Origin: Verrucomicrobiota bacterium
GTDB lineage: Bacteria > Verrucomicrobiota > Verrucomicrobiia > Opitutales > Opitutaceae
DNA: 45,939 nt
Reading direction: 5' to 3'
NCBI GenBank assembly: GCA_028293545.1
Contig: JAQGOP010000022.1
Coordinates: 1-45,939, forward strand
Under the pieces are notes generated by a model. It did not search any database. It was given only the letters and a program-made list of their open reading frames with translations, and was not told the DNA's origin. Shown here piece after piece: positions 1 through 7,309 of the stretch (the stretch's first letter is position 1; each line of letters begins with the position of its first letter). A program made the position numbers and the translations under genes.

Positions 1-239
1 AAGGGCAGGGCGCGGATCAGCGTGCTGTAGAAATTCGCCGGGCAGAGCTGGAGGTTCTGTTTTGCCGCCGAATGCGTCTTGCCGTCGCCATCAGTCGCGA
101 CGTTGCGGAGGAAACCATTGCGCTTGAGCCGCTCGATGTCCGCCTGGAGCGCAGCGGTTTCCTGGACATTAAAGAAGCCGGGCACGGCCACATAGCCGCG
201 CCGGCGAAATTGCTCGATGTGGGTCGGGGAGAGTTTCAT
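1..239 (-). CDS. Phytanoyl-CoA dioxygenase-like protein, N-terminal part, cut by window edge
   Basis: Reading the minus strand from ATG at 239 gives about 79 residues starting MKLSPTHIEQFRRRGYVAVP, open to the window edge. The opening 'hits x-x-Q-F-x-x-x-G-Y-x-x-V/L-P-x-F-F' is the usual N-terminus of Fe(II)/2-oxoglutarate oxygenases of the PhyH family and resembles the starts of the PhyH-like genes at 16492, 18674 and 19605. The iron-binding HxD and distal His lie outside the window, so activity cannot be judged. It is divergent from the AraC-type regulator at 474, which is a natural candidate to control it. The substrate is unknown; these enzymes hydroxylate small organic molecules. Family assignment is inferred from the N-terminus only. 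Confidence 0.65.
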   Translation of the reverse strand, partial: MKLSPTHIEQFRRRGYVAVPGFFNVQETAALQADIERLKRNGFLRNVATDGDGKTHSAAKQNLQLCPANFYSTLIRALP

Positions 240-251
240 GGGGAAATTCTT

Positions 252-400
252 CAAACCACCAATCCGTTTTTAACCGCGAATGGATGCGAATTTACGCGAA
301 TCCAAACGTGGCGCAGGCGGCCCGCCTGCTCCGAAGATCGAATTCCCAGATTCGCGTCCATTCGCGTTCATTCGCGGTTAAAAAACGGTTTGGTGGTTTG
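252..400. repeat. Large inverted repeat (family A) with a family B palindrome in its loop
   Basis: The left arm (about 252-303, containing TTAACCGCGAATGGATGCGA) pairs with a right arm (about 350-400, ending in TTCGCGGTTAAAAAACGG and a further GGTTTGGTGGTTTG). The arms are about 50 nt with few mismatches. The loop holds the shorter palindrome GCGCAGGCGGCCCGCCTGC at 311-329. The element occupies almost the whole gap between the divergent PhyH-like and AraC genes, so their promoters must lie in or beside it. Confidence 0.85.
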
Positions 401-473
401 GTTCGAGTAAACGTTATCACACCTGACGCCTCCCTTGCGTCCAAGCTTGGGCAGTGGCAAATCGTGCACATCG

Positions 474-1307
474 ATGAAAAGCATTCCTCGCTTCGGTCGC
501 GGCAATACGCGGACCTTGGTCACCCATCGGGATCATGGGCTTGAGATTGTCCTCCTCGAAAAAGGTGCGCTGAACTGGCACGTCGAAGGCCGGGTCGAGC
601 GCGTCACGGCCGGCTCGGTTTATTTTTCCCTGCCGTGGCAGGAGCACGGGAGCGTCGACGAATTTGAGCCCGGACACCACTGGCAGTGGGTCCAGATCGG
701 ATTGAAGGGCGCGCTCCGCCGGCCCCGAAAACTCTTTGGTTTTCATCCGTCTATTGGGATTTCGGCGAAGGAGGCGAAGCAGATCAGCACCTTGCTGACT
801 CGCAGCGGACGTCATTGCTATCGCGCGACCCCGCGCATGGCGTGGCTTATCCCGGTCATCGTCGACGAGCTGAACCACCCCGGAAAAAACAGCGCGGCTT
901 ACTGTCACGCCTTGGTGCGGCTCGCGGTCTTCGAACTCGTGCGCTGCATCGAATCGCGCGAGATGGAAAGTTCAGCGGCGGCGTCGGAGCGCCGGGTCAG
1001 TGAATTCATCACCGCGCTGCGCGAGCGGTGCGACGACGCCTGGACGCTGGAGGAAATGGCCGCGCGCTGTGGACTGGGGCGGACTCGATTCGCGGCGCTT
1101 TGTCGCAAGCTCACCGGCGACAGTCCGTTGACCTTGGTGAATCGCCTCCGGGTCGATCGAGCAAAGGCGGCATTGAAACAGTCGGCGCGGCCGGTGACGG
1201 AGATCGCGCTGGCCTGCGGTTTCGGATCAAGCCAGTACTTCGCCCGCGTTTTTCGCAGTTTCACCGGTATGGAAGCGCGAGCCTATCGGCGTCGACATGT
1301 GCAGTGA
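474..1307 (+). CDS. AraC-family transcriptional regulator
   Basis: A 277-residue protein with an N-terminal cupin-like sensing half and two C-terminal helix-turn-helix motifs (from WTLEEMAARCGLGRTRF to the typical 'ITEIALACGFGSSQYFARVF' type segment, here VTEIALACGFGSSQYFARVF). The second HTH with G-F-x-x-S/Q-Y-F is the AraC signature. I prefer ATG 474; a TTG at 435 in the same frame would add 13 residues that look unlike the family. It is divergent from the PhyH-like gene at 1-239 and may regulate it. The stop codon overlaps a possible GTG start of a 61-residue ORF at 1304. The inducer is unknown; many such cupin-AraC proteins sense sugars. Confidence 0.9.
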   Translation: MKSIPRFGRGNTRTLVTHRDHGLEIVLLEKGALNWHVEGRVERVTAGSVYFSLPWQEHGSVDEFEPGHHWQWVQIGLKGALRRPRKLFGFHPSIGISAKEAKQISTLLTRSGRHCYRATPRMAWLIPVIVDELNHPGKNSAAYCHALVRLAVFELVRCIESREMESSAAASERRVSEFITALRERCDDAWTLEEMAARCGLGRTRFAALCRKLTGDSPLTLVNRLRVDRAKAALKQSARPVTEIALACGFGSSQYFARVFRSFTGMEARAYRRRHVQ

Positions 1308-1489
1308 GTCAACCGGCCAAGCGCACGGGCAATCCTGAGTGGGCGGCCTGGCTCGAGGCCAACCAGGATGCGTGCTACACAAGCTCAGCGGTGATCGCGC
1401 AACTGGCCTACTGGGTCCGGAGCAAGGACGGAAAGCAACGTGAGGCGTTGCCGGCCTGGCTGACCTGCGTGATCGCCGACCTCACCTGA
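1304..1489 (+). CDS. Small ORF (61 aa) overlapping the end of the AraC gene
   Basis: GTG at 1304 overlaps the AraC TGA stop as GTGA, the arrangement of translational coupling. The product would be 61 residues starting MSQPAKRTGNPEWAAWLEAN and ending ...LTCVIADLT. It is Trp-rich with no signal peptide or membrane segment, and I recognise no family. For it: the 4-base overlap and sensible composition over its whole length. Against it: it is short, starts with GTG, and the region could simply be open by chance in GC-rich DNA. Treat it as a possible gene. Confidence 0.4.
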   Translation: MSQPAKRTGNPEWAAWLEANQDACYTSSAVIAQLAYWVRSKDGKQREALPAWLTCVIADLT

Positions 1490-1497
1490 CGATGGCA

Positions 1498-1839
1498 TCA
1501 ACCCGGCGGCCAGGTCATCTGGCGCTGGGCGAGCAGGTGGACATGGAGATGCGGCACGGATTCACAAGCGTGCGGGCCGTTGTTGATCACGAGGCGAAAG
1601 CCCTGCGCGAGATGGAGTTTTTTCGCGACGATCCCAGCCACCGCGACCAAGTGACCCAGCGTGGGTTCATCGGCCGGCGAAGTCTCGCTCACGCGCACGA
1701 TAAGTTGCTTCGGCACGATCAGCAGGTGCACCGGCGCCTGCGGTTGGATGTCGTGGAGCACGACGCAGAGATCATCCTCATATTCGATCTTTGCCGGAAT
1801 CTCCCGATCGATGATTTTCTGGAAAATAGTCTTTGGCAT
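1498..1839 (-). CDS. HIT-family nucleotide-binding protein (HinT-like)
   Basis: A 113-residue protein, the usual length for a HinT-type purine nucleoside phosphoramidase. The N-terminus (MPKTIFQKIIDREIPAKIEY) matches the family start 'TIF.KII..EIPA.I.YED', and the His triad is visible as HLHVH (H97, H99, H101) followed by the C-terminal MTWPPG ending typical of HINT proteins. A longer frame from 1893 exists, but its extra residues read into the family A repeat, so ATG 1839 is chosen. The family hydrolyses AMP-lysine and AMP phosphoramidates. It is convergent with the AraC gene pair. Confidence 0.93.
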   Translation of the reverse strand: MPKTIFQKIIDREIPAKIEYEDDLCVVLHDIQPQAPVHLLIVPKQLIVRVSETSPADEPTLGHLVAVAGIVAKKLHLAQGFRLVINNGPHACESVPHLHVHLLAQRQMTWPPG

Positions 1840-1865
1840 GGGCGTGGATGGATTCGGAGCAGCTT

Positions 1866-1963
1866 TTAACCACGAATGACCCCGAATAGACACGAATCAA
1901 ATCCCGACATCGGTGTCCGGTGCCTTCCATGATTCGCGTTCATTCGGGTTTATTCGTGGTTAA
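1866..1963. repeat. Inverted repeat, family A
   Basis: Two 33-nt arms (1866-1898 starting TTAACCACGAATGACCCCGA; 1931-1963 ending TTTATTCGTGGTTAA) are inverted copies with about five mismatches, around a loop of about 32 nt. The element lies directly upstream of the HIT gene and downstream of the unknown gene that follows nrdR. Confidence 0.85.
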
Positions 1964-1980
1964 TAATTCCGGGTTCAATC

Positions 1981-2484
1981 CTAGAGAAACAAGAGCTGTA
2001 GATTCGCGCTTCGCGTGGTGCGCGCGGCGGTGAGGTCTTGGATGAAGGCGAGGGCTTCCTCGTAGTCGCGGCGGCGGCGGGAGGTTTCGCGTTTCTGCGG
2101 GGGAATCAGCGCCGGGCGCAGATTCGTGACCAACAGCGTCGAGTCACGGTACGGCGCCAGCTGACGCAACCCGGCCATCAACTCGGCCCGCGCAAAAAGC
2201 GGCGTCGCCGCCGTGGGCGTCAGCGCCGCGTCCCAGTGGAAAAATCCGCGACGCGGCAGGTCGGTAAATAGTTTCGCGAGCAGGGCGGCCGCGGCGGCGT
2301 TGAAATCGGCGTCGTATTTCGCGGCGAACTCGGGGTGCGCCGCAGTCTGGCTGGCAAGTTCCGCCAGGCTGAACGTGATCGCGCCCTTGATCTGGTCCGC
2401 TAGGTACAGGTCGTCGCCGGTGGCGGACGCAAAGAGCGCGTTGATCAGGTGCAGCCGGCGCAGGTCGGCGCGGTCGCGAATCAT
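1981..2484 (-). CDS. Conserved-looking protein of unknown function, coupled to nrdR
   Basis: A 167-residue protein starting MIRDRADLRRLHLINALFAS. Its ATG overlaps the nrdR TGA as ATGA, so the two are almost certainly translated from one message. It is predicted soluble and mostly helical (Ala/Leu-rich), with a basic stretch (PPQKRETSRRRRDYEEAL) near residues 128-145 and no signal peptide. nusB often follows nrdR, but the usual NusB N-terminal 'R..AR..A.Q.LY' motif is not seen, so I do not call it NusB. I do not recognise the family. The context hints at a role in nucleotide metabolism or RNA, but this is only inference. Confidence 0.7.
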   Translation of the reverse strand: MIRDRADLRRLHLINALFASATGDDLYLADQIKGAITFSLAELASQTAAHPEFAAKYDADFNAAAAALLAKLFTDLPRRGFFHWDAALTPTAATPLFARAELMAGLRQLAPYRDSTLLVTNLRPALIPPQKRETSRRRRDYEEALAFIQDLTAARTTRSANLQLLFL

Positions 2485-2939
2485 TTCTGCTTTTTCGCGA
2501 GCGAGCTGATCTCGTGCATGAACTCCGCCACGTCGCGAAATTCCTTATAAACACTGGCGAATCGCACGTACGCCACCTGGTCCACCGCCCGCAGGCGCTG
2601 CATCACCGCGTCGCCGATCGCGCTCGATGGAATTTCGCTTTCGTACTGGGCCTCAAGCACGTCCATGACGTCCTCCAGCAGCATGCTGATTTGTTCGGCG
2701 TCGACCGGGCGCTTATGGCAGGCGGCGCGGACCGCGTGGACCAGCTTCTCGCGCGAGAATTCCTCCCGGCGCCCGTCGCGCTTGATCACGACCATGCCAT
2801 CGCGAACGAGGCCCTCGGTCGTGCTGTAACGATGCCCGCATTCGAGGCATTCGCGGCGCCGACGAATCGTGGAGCCCTCTTTGCTGATTCGGGAGTCAAT
2901 GACCTTGTCCTCGATGGACGTGCATTTCGGGCAGCGCAT
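2481..2939 (-). CDS. nrdR: Transcriptional repressor NrdR
   Basis: A 152-residue protein of exactly the family length. An N-terminal zinc ribbon is formed by C3-x-x-C6 and C31-x-x-C34 (MRCPKC...RECLECGHRYST), followed by an ATP-cone domain from about residue 46 (VVIKRDGRREEFSREKLVHA) to about 136. NrdR senses ATP/dATP through the cone and represses ribonucleotide reductase genes. No nrd gene is in the window, so its targets are elsewhere. It heads a two-gene unit with the unknown gene at 1981. Confidence 0.97.
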   Translation of the reverse strand: MRCPKCTSIEDKVIDSRISKEGSTIRRRRECLECGHRYSTTEGLVRDGMVVIKRDGRREEFSREKLVHAVRAACHKRPVDAEQISMLLEDVMDVLEAQYESEIPSSAIGDAVMQRLRAVDQVAYVRFASVYKEFRDVAEFMHEISSLAKKQK

Positions 2940-2948
2940 GGTTCTGAA

Positions 2949-3057
2949 AGTAGCGAATAGCGGGCAGTGAGTAGCGAGTAGATTCGATGCGAGGGCGGGG
3001 TAGACAAGGGTCGGGGCAAATAGGTCCGAGAATCGGTAGCCCCAAAGTCGCTACTAT
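2949..3057. repeat. Degenerate TAGCGAGTAG-type repeat (family D)
   Basis: Between nrdR and the amidotransferase gene lies GTAGCGAATAGCGGGCAGTG followed by AGTAGCGAGTAG (2949-2981), and then an inverted CGCTACTATGAAG at about 3049-3061. The same words recur as a clear inverted pair at 28359-28457. The nrdR promoter must be in this gap, but I see no convincing -35/-10 pair. Confidence 0.5.
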
Positions 3058-3110
3058 GAAGGGGATTGGGTGATTCGCCCCGCGCTCATCCCAGCGTCGC
3101 CGCAGGAGCC

Positions 3111-3677
3111 TTACCCGAGCGCGAGGAAGTTCTTGAGGATGTTCATCCCGCCTTCGGTCGCAATCGACTCGGGGTGGAACTGGACCCCCCAAATGGGGAG
3201 GGTGCGGTGGCGGAGCCCCATGACTTCGCCTTCGGCGGTTTCAGCGGTGATTTCGAGCTCAGCCGGGAAAGTCGCGCGGTCCACGAGCAGTGAATGGTAT
3301 CGCGTCGCGGCAAACCCCTGCGGCATCCCGCGAAACACGTCGGTGTCCTGATGGTTGATGGGCGAGGTTTTGCCGTGCATCAGTCGCGCGGCCCGCACGA
3401 CATTCCCGCCGAAATAGTGCCCGATGGCCTGATGCCCGAGGCAGACGCCCAGGATCGGCTTCACGCCGGCGAACGCCTTGATGATGTCCAGCGTGACGCC
3501 CGCTTCCCGGGGCGAGCACGGGCCGGGCGAAAGCATCACGCGGTCGGGTTTCAGCGCGACAGCTTGGGCCGGCGTGATCTCGTTGTTCCGGAAGACACGC
3601 TGCTCCACGCCCAACTGTCCGAAATATTGGACGAGGTTGAAGGTGAAGGAATCGAAGTTGTCGATGACCAGGAGCAC
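3111..3677 (-). CDS. Glutamine amidotransferase subunit of anthranilate/aminodeoxychorismate synthase
   Basis: From GTG 3677 the product is 188 residues, the normal length for TrpG/PabA, beginning [20 protein letters not shown]. The class I amidotransferase triad is complete: C79 in [15 protein letters not shown]168 and E170 in [14 protein letters not shown]. The subunit releases ammonia from glutamine for a chorismate-using partner (TrpE or PabB). Neither partner is in the window, so TrpG and PabA cannot be told apart; many bacteria use one protein for both. The longer in-frame reading upstream of 3677 passes through repeat sequence and is rejected. Confidence 0.95.
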   Translation of the reverse strand: MLLVIDNFDSFTFNLVQYFGQLGVEQRVFRNNEITPAQAVALKPDRVMLSPGPCSPREAGVTLDIIKAFAGVKPILGVCLGHQAIGHYFGGNVVRAARLMHGKTSPINHQDTDVFRGMPQGFAATRYHSLLVDRATFPAELEITAETAEGEVMGLRHRTLPIWGVQFHPESIATEGGMNILKNFLALG

Positions 3678-4000
3678 GGCGGTGGGAATTGCGGATCGCG
3701 GATTGCTAATTGCTGATTTCCAAACGGAGCAAAGAACGCGCGCGTTGGCAACCCGCAGTCTTGAATCACGAAGGGACACGAATGAGCCCTCAGTTCGGGT
3801 CCGAGCGGAATTCGCGGGTGGGCCGCATTGCTCACCCGTTGGCTGCTCTGTCGATATTTGGGCGCCGACAGAGACAAACCAGCGCGTTGGGGACAACACG
3901 CTCCACCCTCGGCTTCGCCGAGCCACGGCCGCCGGCCGGCGCCGTTTCTCCTGATTTATTCGTGTGAATTCGTGTTCATTCGTGGTTAAACCCGGCTCGA
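3678..4000. repeat. Gene-free gap built of repeat families E, C and A
   Basis: This 323-bp gap between divergent genes holds: a family E word (GCGGATCGCGGATTGCTAAT, 3691-3710); a degenerate left arm of family A (about 3764-3789); a family C half-element (3880-3910, GCGTTGGGGACAACACGCTC) followed by the hairpin CTCGGCTTCGCCGAG (3909-3923); and the family A right arm (3953-3990, GTGTTCATTCGTGGTTAAAC). No protein or RNA gene is apparent. Promoters for both flanking genes must be here, but none can be picked with confidence. Confidence 0.7.
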
Positions 4001-5164
4001 ATGCCTGAGTCTCCTTTCCAGCTCCTCAAGACCGATACTGCGACCGCCGCGCGGCGCGGCCGCCTGCGGACCCGCCATGGCGTGATCGAAACCCCGATTT
4101 TCATGCCGGTGGGCACCCAAGGCACGGTCAAGTCGCTCACGCCGGCGCACCTGCGCGAAATCGGTTCACAGGTTATCCTCGGGAATACTTACCATCTCAA
4201 CCTTCGCCCTGGCAGCGAATTGATCCGGGACTTGGGAGGGTTGCATAAGTTCATGGGCTGGGATGGGCCCATCCTTACCGACAGTGGCGGGTTCCAGGTT
4301 TTCTCGTTGGCGAAGCTGCGCGATGTCCGCGACAACGGCGTGGCCTTTCAATCCCACTTGGACGGCGCGAAACTTTTCCTCGGGCCGGCGGAAGTCATGG
4401 GGATCCAGCAGAACCTCGGCAGCGATATCGCGATGGTGCTCGACGAATGCCCGCCGTGGCCCTGTGAGCGCGACGCGTGCGCGGTGGCGGTGGCGCGGAG
4501 TTATCGCTGGGCCCAGCAGTGCCGGCAGATCGCCACGGACAGCGGTTTCCTCGCGGCGGGACATCATGTCTTCGCGATCGTGCAGGGCTCGACCTATGAC
4601 GACTTGCGTCGTGAGGCCGCGGAGTCGCTCGCGGCCCTGGACTTTCCCGGCTACGCGGTCGGCGGGGTCAGCGTCGGCGAACCCGAGCCCGAGATGTTGA
4701 AGCAGGTGAGCGCAACGACTCCGTTCATGCCCGCCGACAAGCCGCGCTATACGATGGGCCTGGGCACGCCGCCGCAGCTGCTGCGGATGATCGCGCTCGG
4801 GGTCGACATGTTTGACTGCGTGCTGCCGTCGCGTGTGGCGCGCAACGGCCTCGTGTTCACGCCCGACGGGCCGATGAACCTCCGGAATGAAAAATACCGC
4901 GCCGATCCCCGCCCGATCGTCGAGGGCCTCGACAACTATACGTGCCGGAATTTTTCGCGCGCGTACCTGCGTCACCTCACGATCGCCGGCGAAATCCTCA
5001 GCTGCACGCTCCTGACGCTGCACAATCTCCATTTCTATTTGGACCTGATGGCGCAGGCGCGCGCGCATATTGATGCCGGAGACTTTGCGACGTGGCATGT
5101 GGCGTGGATTGCGCGCTACGAAACGGGCGCGGCGGAGCGGATAAAGTTTCACGCAACGCGCTAG
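4001..5164 (+). CDS. tgt: tRNA-guanine(34) transglycosylase, with an altered zinc site
   Basis: A 387-residue protein aligned end to end with bacterial Tgt, which swaps guanine for preQ1 at the wobble position of GUN-anticodon tRNAs. Seen: substrate-loop motif [12 protein letters not shown] (D94, the general base equivalent), VGGVSVGEP (220-228), and [10 protein letters not shown] with nucleophile D272. Zinc binding normally uses C-x-C-x-x-C plus a later His (motif DCDCYTCRN.SRAYL). Here the segment reads [15 protein letters not shown], so only C315 and H341 remain and positions 310 and 312 are Leu and Asn. The rest of the fold looks intact, so a functional enzyme with another zinc mode, or none, is possible. 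Confidence 0.95.
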   Translation: MPESPFQLLKTDTATAARRGRLRTRHGVIETPIFMPVGTQGTVKSLTPAHLREIGSQVILGNTYHLNLRPGSELIRDLGGLHKFMGWDGPILTDSGGFQVFSLAKLRDVRDNGVAFQSHLDGAKLFLGPAEVMGIQQNLGSDIAMVLDECPPWPCERDACAVAVARSYRWAQQCRQIATDSGFLAAGHHVFAIVQGSTYDDLRREAAESLAALDFPGYAVGGVSVGEPEPEMLKQVSATTPFMPADKPRYTMGLGTPPQLLRMIALGVDMFDCVLPSRVARNGLVFTPDGPMNLRNEKYRADPRPIVEGLDNYTCRNFSRAYLRHLTIAGEILSCTLLTLHNLHFYLDLMAQARAHIDAGDFATWHVAWIARYETGAAERIKFHATR

Positions 5165-5188
5165 GCCGCGAAGCGCCAGACCTCGGAG

Positions 5189-5259
5189 TTTAACCACTGA
5201 TGAACCCTGATTCCCACTTATCCGGATTAGTGAGGATCAGCGAAGATCAGTAGTTAACC
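5189..5259. repeat. Inverted repeat, diverged family A
   Basis: Arms TTTAACCACTGATGAACCCT (5189-5208 onward) and a right arm ending GATCAGTAGTTAACC (5245-5259) are inverted copies with several mismatches. It sits just after tgt and could act as a 3' hairpin. Confidence 0.7.
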
Positions 5260-5274
5260 GGATCGAGGGTTGAA

Positions 5275-5370
5275 AGGTGGAGCGTGTTGTCCCAACGCGC
5301 TGTTTGAGTCGGTCAGAGTCGAAACGCGGTCTGACTCGCTCAGCGCGTTAGGGACAACGCGCTCCACCTT
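5275..5370. repeat. Inverted repeat, family C
   Basis: The left arm AGGTGGAGCGTGTTGTCCCA (from 5275) to CGCGCTG at 5302 pairs with the right arm 5341-5370 (CAGCGCGTTAGGGACAACGC, then GCTCCACCTT). A smaller inverted pair (GAGTCGGTCAGAGTC / GACTCGCTCAGC) lies between the arms. It is the most complete copy of family C in the window and lies 57 bp upstream of the next gene. Confidence 0.85.
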
Positions 5371-5426
5371 TGAAGTTTCATTGGAGCTTGGATGTTGGCG
5401 CCGGGAGCTTCTAGCCTGTCGGCAAC

Positions 5427-6356
5427 ATGCGCATCCTCGTCACCGGCGTCGCCGGCTTCCTCGGCTCCCATCTCTGCGAACGCCTGCTCAAGGACGGCCA
5501 TGAAGTCGTCTGCATCGACAACCTCTTCACCGGGCGGAAATCGAACATCGAGCACCTGCTGCCGAACACACGCTTCGAATTCGTGCGCCACGACGTCATC
5601 GATCCCTTCAAGTTCGAGGTCGACCAGATCTATAATTTGGCCTGCCCGGCATCGCCTCCGCATTACCAGTACAACCCGATCAAAACCATCAAGACATCGG
5701 TGATGGGCTCGATCAATTGCCTCGGCCTCGCCAAGCGGCTCCGGGCGCGAGTTTTCCAGGCGTCGACGTCCGAAGTCTACGGGGATCCGCAGGTCCATCC
5801 GCAGCCGGAAAGTTATTGGGGCAACGTCAACCCCATCGGCAAGCGCTCGTGTTACGACGAGGGCAAGCGCTGCGCCGAGACCCTGTTCTTCGACTACCAT
5901 CGCGAGAACAAGGTCGATATCCGCGTCGTCCGCATCTTTAACACCTACGGCCCCCGGATGCACGAAGCCGATGGCCGCGTCGTTTCCAATTTCATCGTCC
6001 AGGCGCTGCGCGGCGAGGACATCACGATCTACGGCGACGGTTCGCAGACGCGGTCGTTCTGTTACGTCGACGACTTGATCGAGGGGTTCATCCGTTTCAT
6101 GGCGCAGACCGAAACGGTCGGCCCGATGAACCTGGGCAACCCCGGTGAATTCACGATGCTGCAGCTCGCCCAGCTCACGCTGAAATTGGCCGGCGGGAAT
6201 TCCAAGATCGTCCACAAGCCCTTGCCCTCCGACGATCCCAAGCAACGCCGTCCGGACATCACGCTCGCGCGAAAAGTGCTCAACGCGTGGGAGCCCGCGA
6301 TCCCGCTCGAGGAAGGCCTCAGGCGCACGATCGGCTATTTCCGCACGAAGGTCTGA
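5427..6356 (+). CDS. UDP-glucuronate decarboxylase-like NAD-dependent epimerase
   Basis: A 309-residue short-chain dehydrogenase of the extended type. The NAD site GVAGFLG is at residues 7-13, with [14 protein letters not shown] at 31-44, substrate motif STSEVYGDP at 113-121, and catalytic Y143-x-x-x-K147 (YDEGK). [12 protein letters not shown] (70-81) and [15 protein letters not shown] are hallmark segments of UDP-xylose synthase, which converts UDP-glucuronate to UDP-xylose for surface polysaccharides. Length and start fit the soluble bacterial form. It stands alone, with no glycosyltransferase beside it. Convergent with the transglutaminase gene; a family B repeat starts 2 bp after its stop. 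Confidence 0.92.
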   Translation: MRILVTGVAGFLGSHLCERLLKDGHEVVCIDNLFTGRKSNIEHLLPNTRFEFVRHDVIDPFKFEVDQIYNLACPASPPHYQYNPIKTIKTSVMGSINCLGLAKRLRARVFQASTSEVYGDPQVHPQPESYWGNVNPIGKRSCYDEGKRCAETLFFDYHRENKVDIRVVRIFNTYGPRMHEADGRVVSNFIVQALRGEDITIYGDGSQTRSFCYVDDLIEGFIRFMAQTETVGPMNLGNPGEFTMLQLAQLTLKLAGGNSKIVHKPLPSDDPKQRRPDITLARKVLNAWEPAIPLEEGLRRTIGYFRTKV

Positions 6357-6357
6357 A

Positions 6358-6449
6358 GTAGCGCAGGCGGCCCGCCTGCTTCGTAGGTCGTGATCGGGAG
6401 TTTGAAATTCCGAATTCTATCCCCCGAGCAGGCGAGCCGCCTGCGCTAC
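6358..6449. repeat. Inverted pair of family B palindromes between convergent genes
   Basis: GTAGCGCAGGCGGCCCGCCT (from 6358) and the inverted copy ending CAGGCGAGCCGCCTGCGCTAC (6429-6449) face each other over a spacer of about 40 nt. Each copy is a hairpin by itself and the pair forms a larger stem. The TAG stop of the minus-strand transglutaminase gene (6446-6448) is the TAG of the repeat's GTAGCGCAGG. A bidirectional terminator or mRNA-stabilising role is plausible. Confidence 0.85.
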
Positions 6450-7309
6450 ACCGTCACGGCTTCCAGTGCCGTCACCAAGACGTCGACCGTCATCTTCCGT
6501 TCGCCGGTGCCGCGGTACGTTCCCTTGATCGGCGTGACGTCGGCGTAGTCGCGGCCGACGGCGATCTTCACGTAACGATCATCCGGCTGACCGTTGTTTG
6601 TCGGGTCGAGCCCGTGCCATCCGAGCTCGGGCAAATAAACCTCCACCCACGCGTGGCTGGCCTGCGCGCCGCGGAGCTGGTCCGCCGGGCCGTTGTACAA
6701 ATAACCGCTCACGTAACGCGCGGGAATTTTCAGGGCGCGGCACACGCCGAGCATCACGTGCGTGAAATCCTGGCAGACGCCGCGCTTGAGCCGGAGCACC
6801 TCGCGCATGTGCGTGTGGACGTTCGTCGCCGTCGGCATGTAGGCGAATTCGCGGTGGATGTGCTGCATCACGCCCTGCGCGATTTGCCAGGCGTCGGTTT
6901 TTCCCTGCGCGATATCCAACCCGAGCTTCCACGCCTCCGCACTCGGCTCCACGAAACGGCTCGACTGGAGGAAGTCGTGGCAGCGCTCGAGCTGGTTGCA
7001 GGCCTTCTCCATCTGCGCGAGCGGCGTCGAGGGCTGGTCTCCGGGAATCACGCGCGACGCCGACGTCGTGACGATCGACGTTGCCTCGACCGTCAGCGAC
7101 GGATGCGGCTCGGTGATGTCGAAGAGGTGGACCCAGTTCAGCTGGAAATCCAGGTAATGGCTCAGCCGGGTGGGGGGCAGGATCTTCAGCAGGAAGTTGT
7201 GGCAAACCTGCCCGTCGGCGTTGGTCGGCTGCAACCGGGCCTCGTTGAAACTTTCCCGGACGGGTGCGGCGTAGGCGTAGTGCGTCCGATGAAAAACCTG
7301 CAGCTTCAT
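6446..7309 (-). CDS. Transglutaminase-like cysteine protease-fold protein
   Basis: A 287-residue protein with an N-terminal beta domain (MKLQVFHRTHYAYAAPVRES) and a C-terminal transglutaminase-like core. The triad is visible: C179 in RGVCQDFTHVML, H219 in ASHAWVEVYLP, D235 in GWHGLDPTNN. No signal peptide, so cytoplasmic. The ATG overlaps the stop of the alpha-E gene as ATGA. This protein, alpha-E and a circularly permuted ATP-grasp form a widespread gene set predicted by comparative genomics to make and cleave peptide or amide bonds; the physiological product is unknown. The stop codon lies inside a family B repeat. Confidence 0.93.
   Translation of the reverse strand: MKLQVFHRTHYAYAAPVRESFNEARLQPTNADGQVCHNFLLKILPPTRLSHYLDFQLNWVHLFDITEPHPSLTVEATSIVTTSASRVIPGDQPSTPLAQMEKACNQLERCHDFLQSSRFVEPSAEAWKLGLDIAQGKTDAWQIAQGVMQHIHREFAYMPTATNVHTHMREVLRLKRGVCQDFTHVMLGVCRALKIPARYVSGYLYNGPADQLRGAQASHAWVEVYLPELGWHGLDPTNNGQPDDRYVKIAVGRDYADVTPIKGTYRGTGERKMTVDVLVTALEAVTV

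Noticed and set aside
1981..2484. NusB, expected from the position after nrdR.
   Set aside because: The usual N-terminal NusB motif and the typical strand pattern are not seen; kept as unknown.
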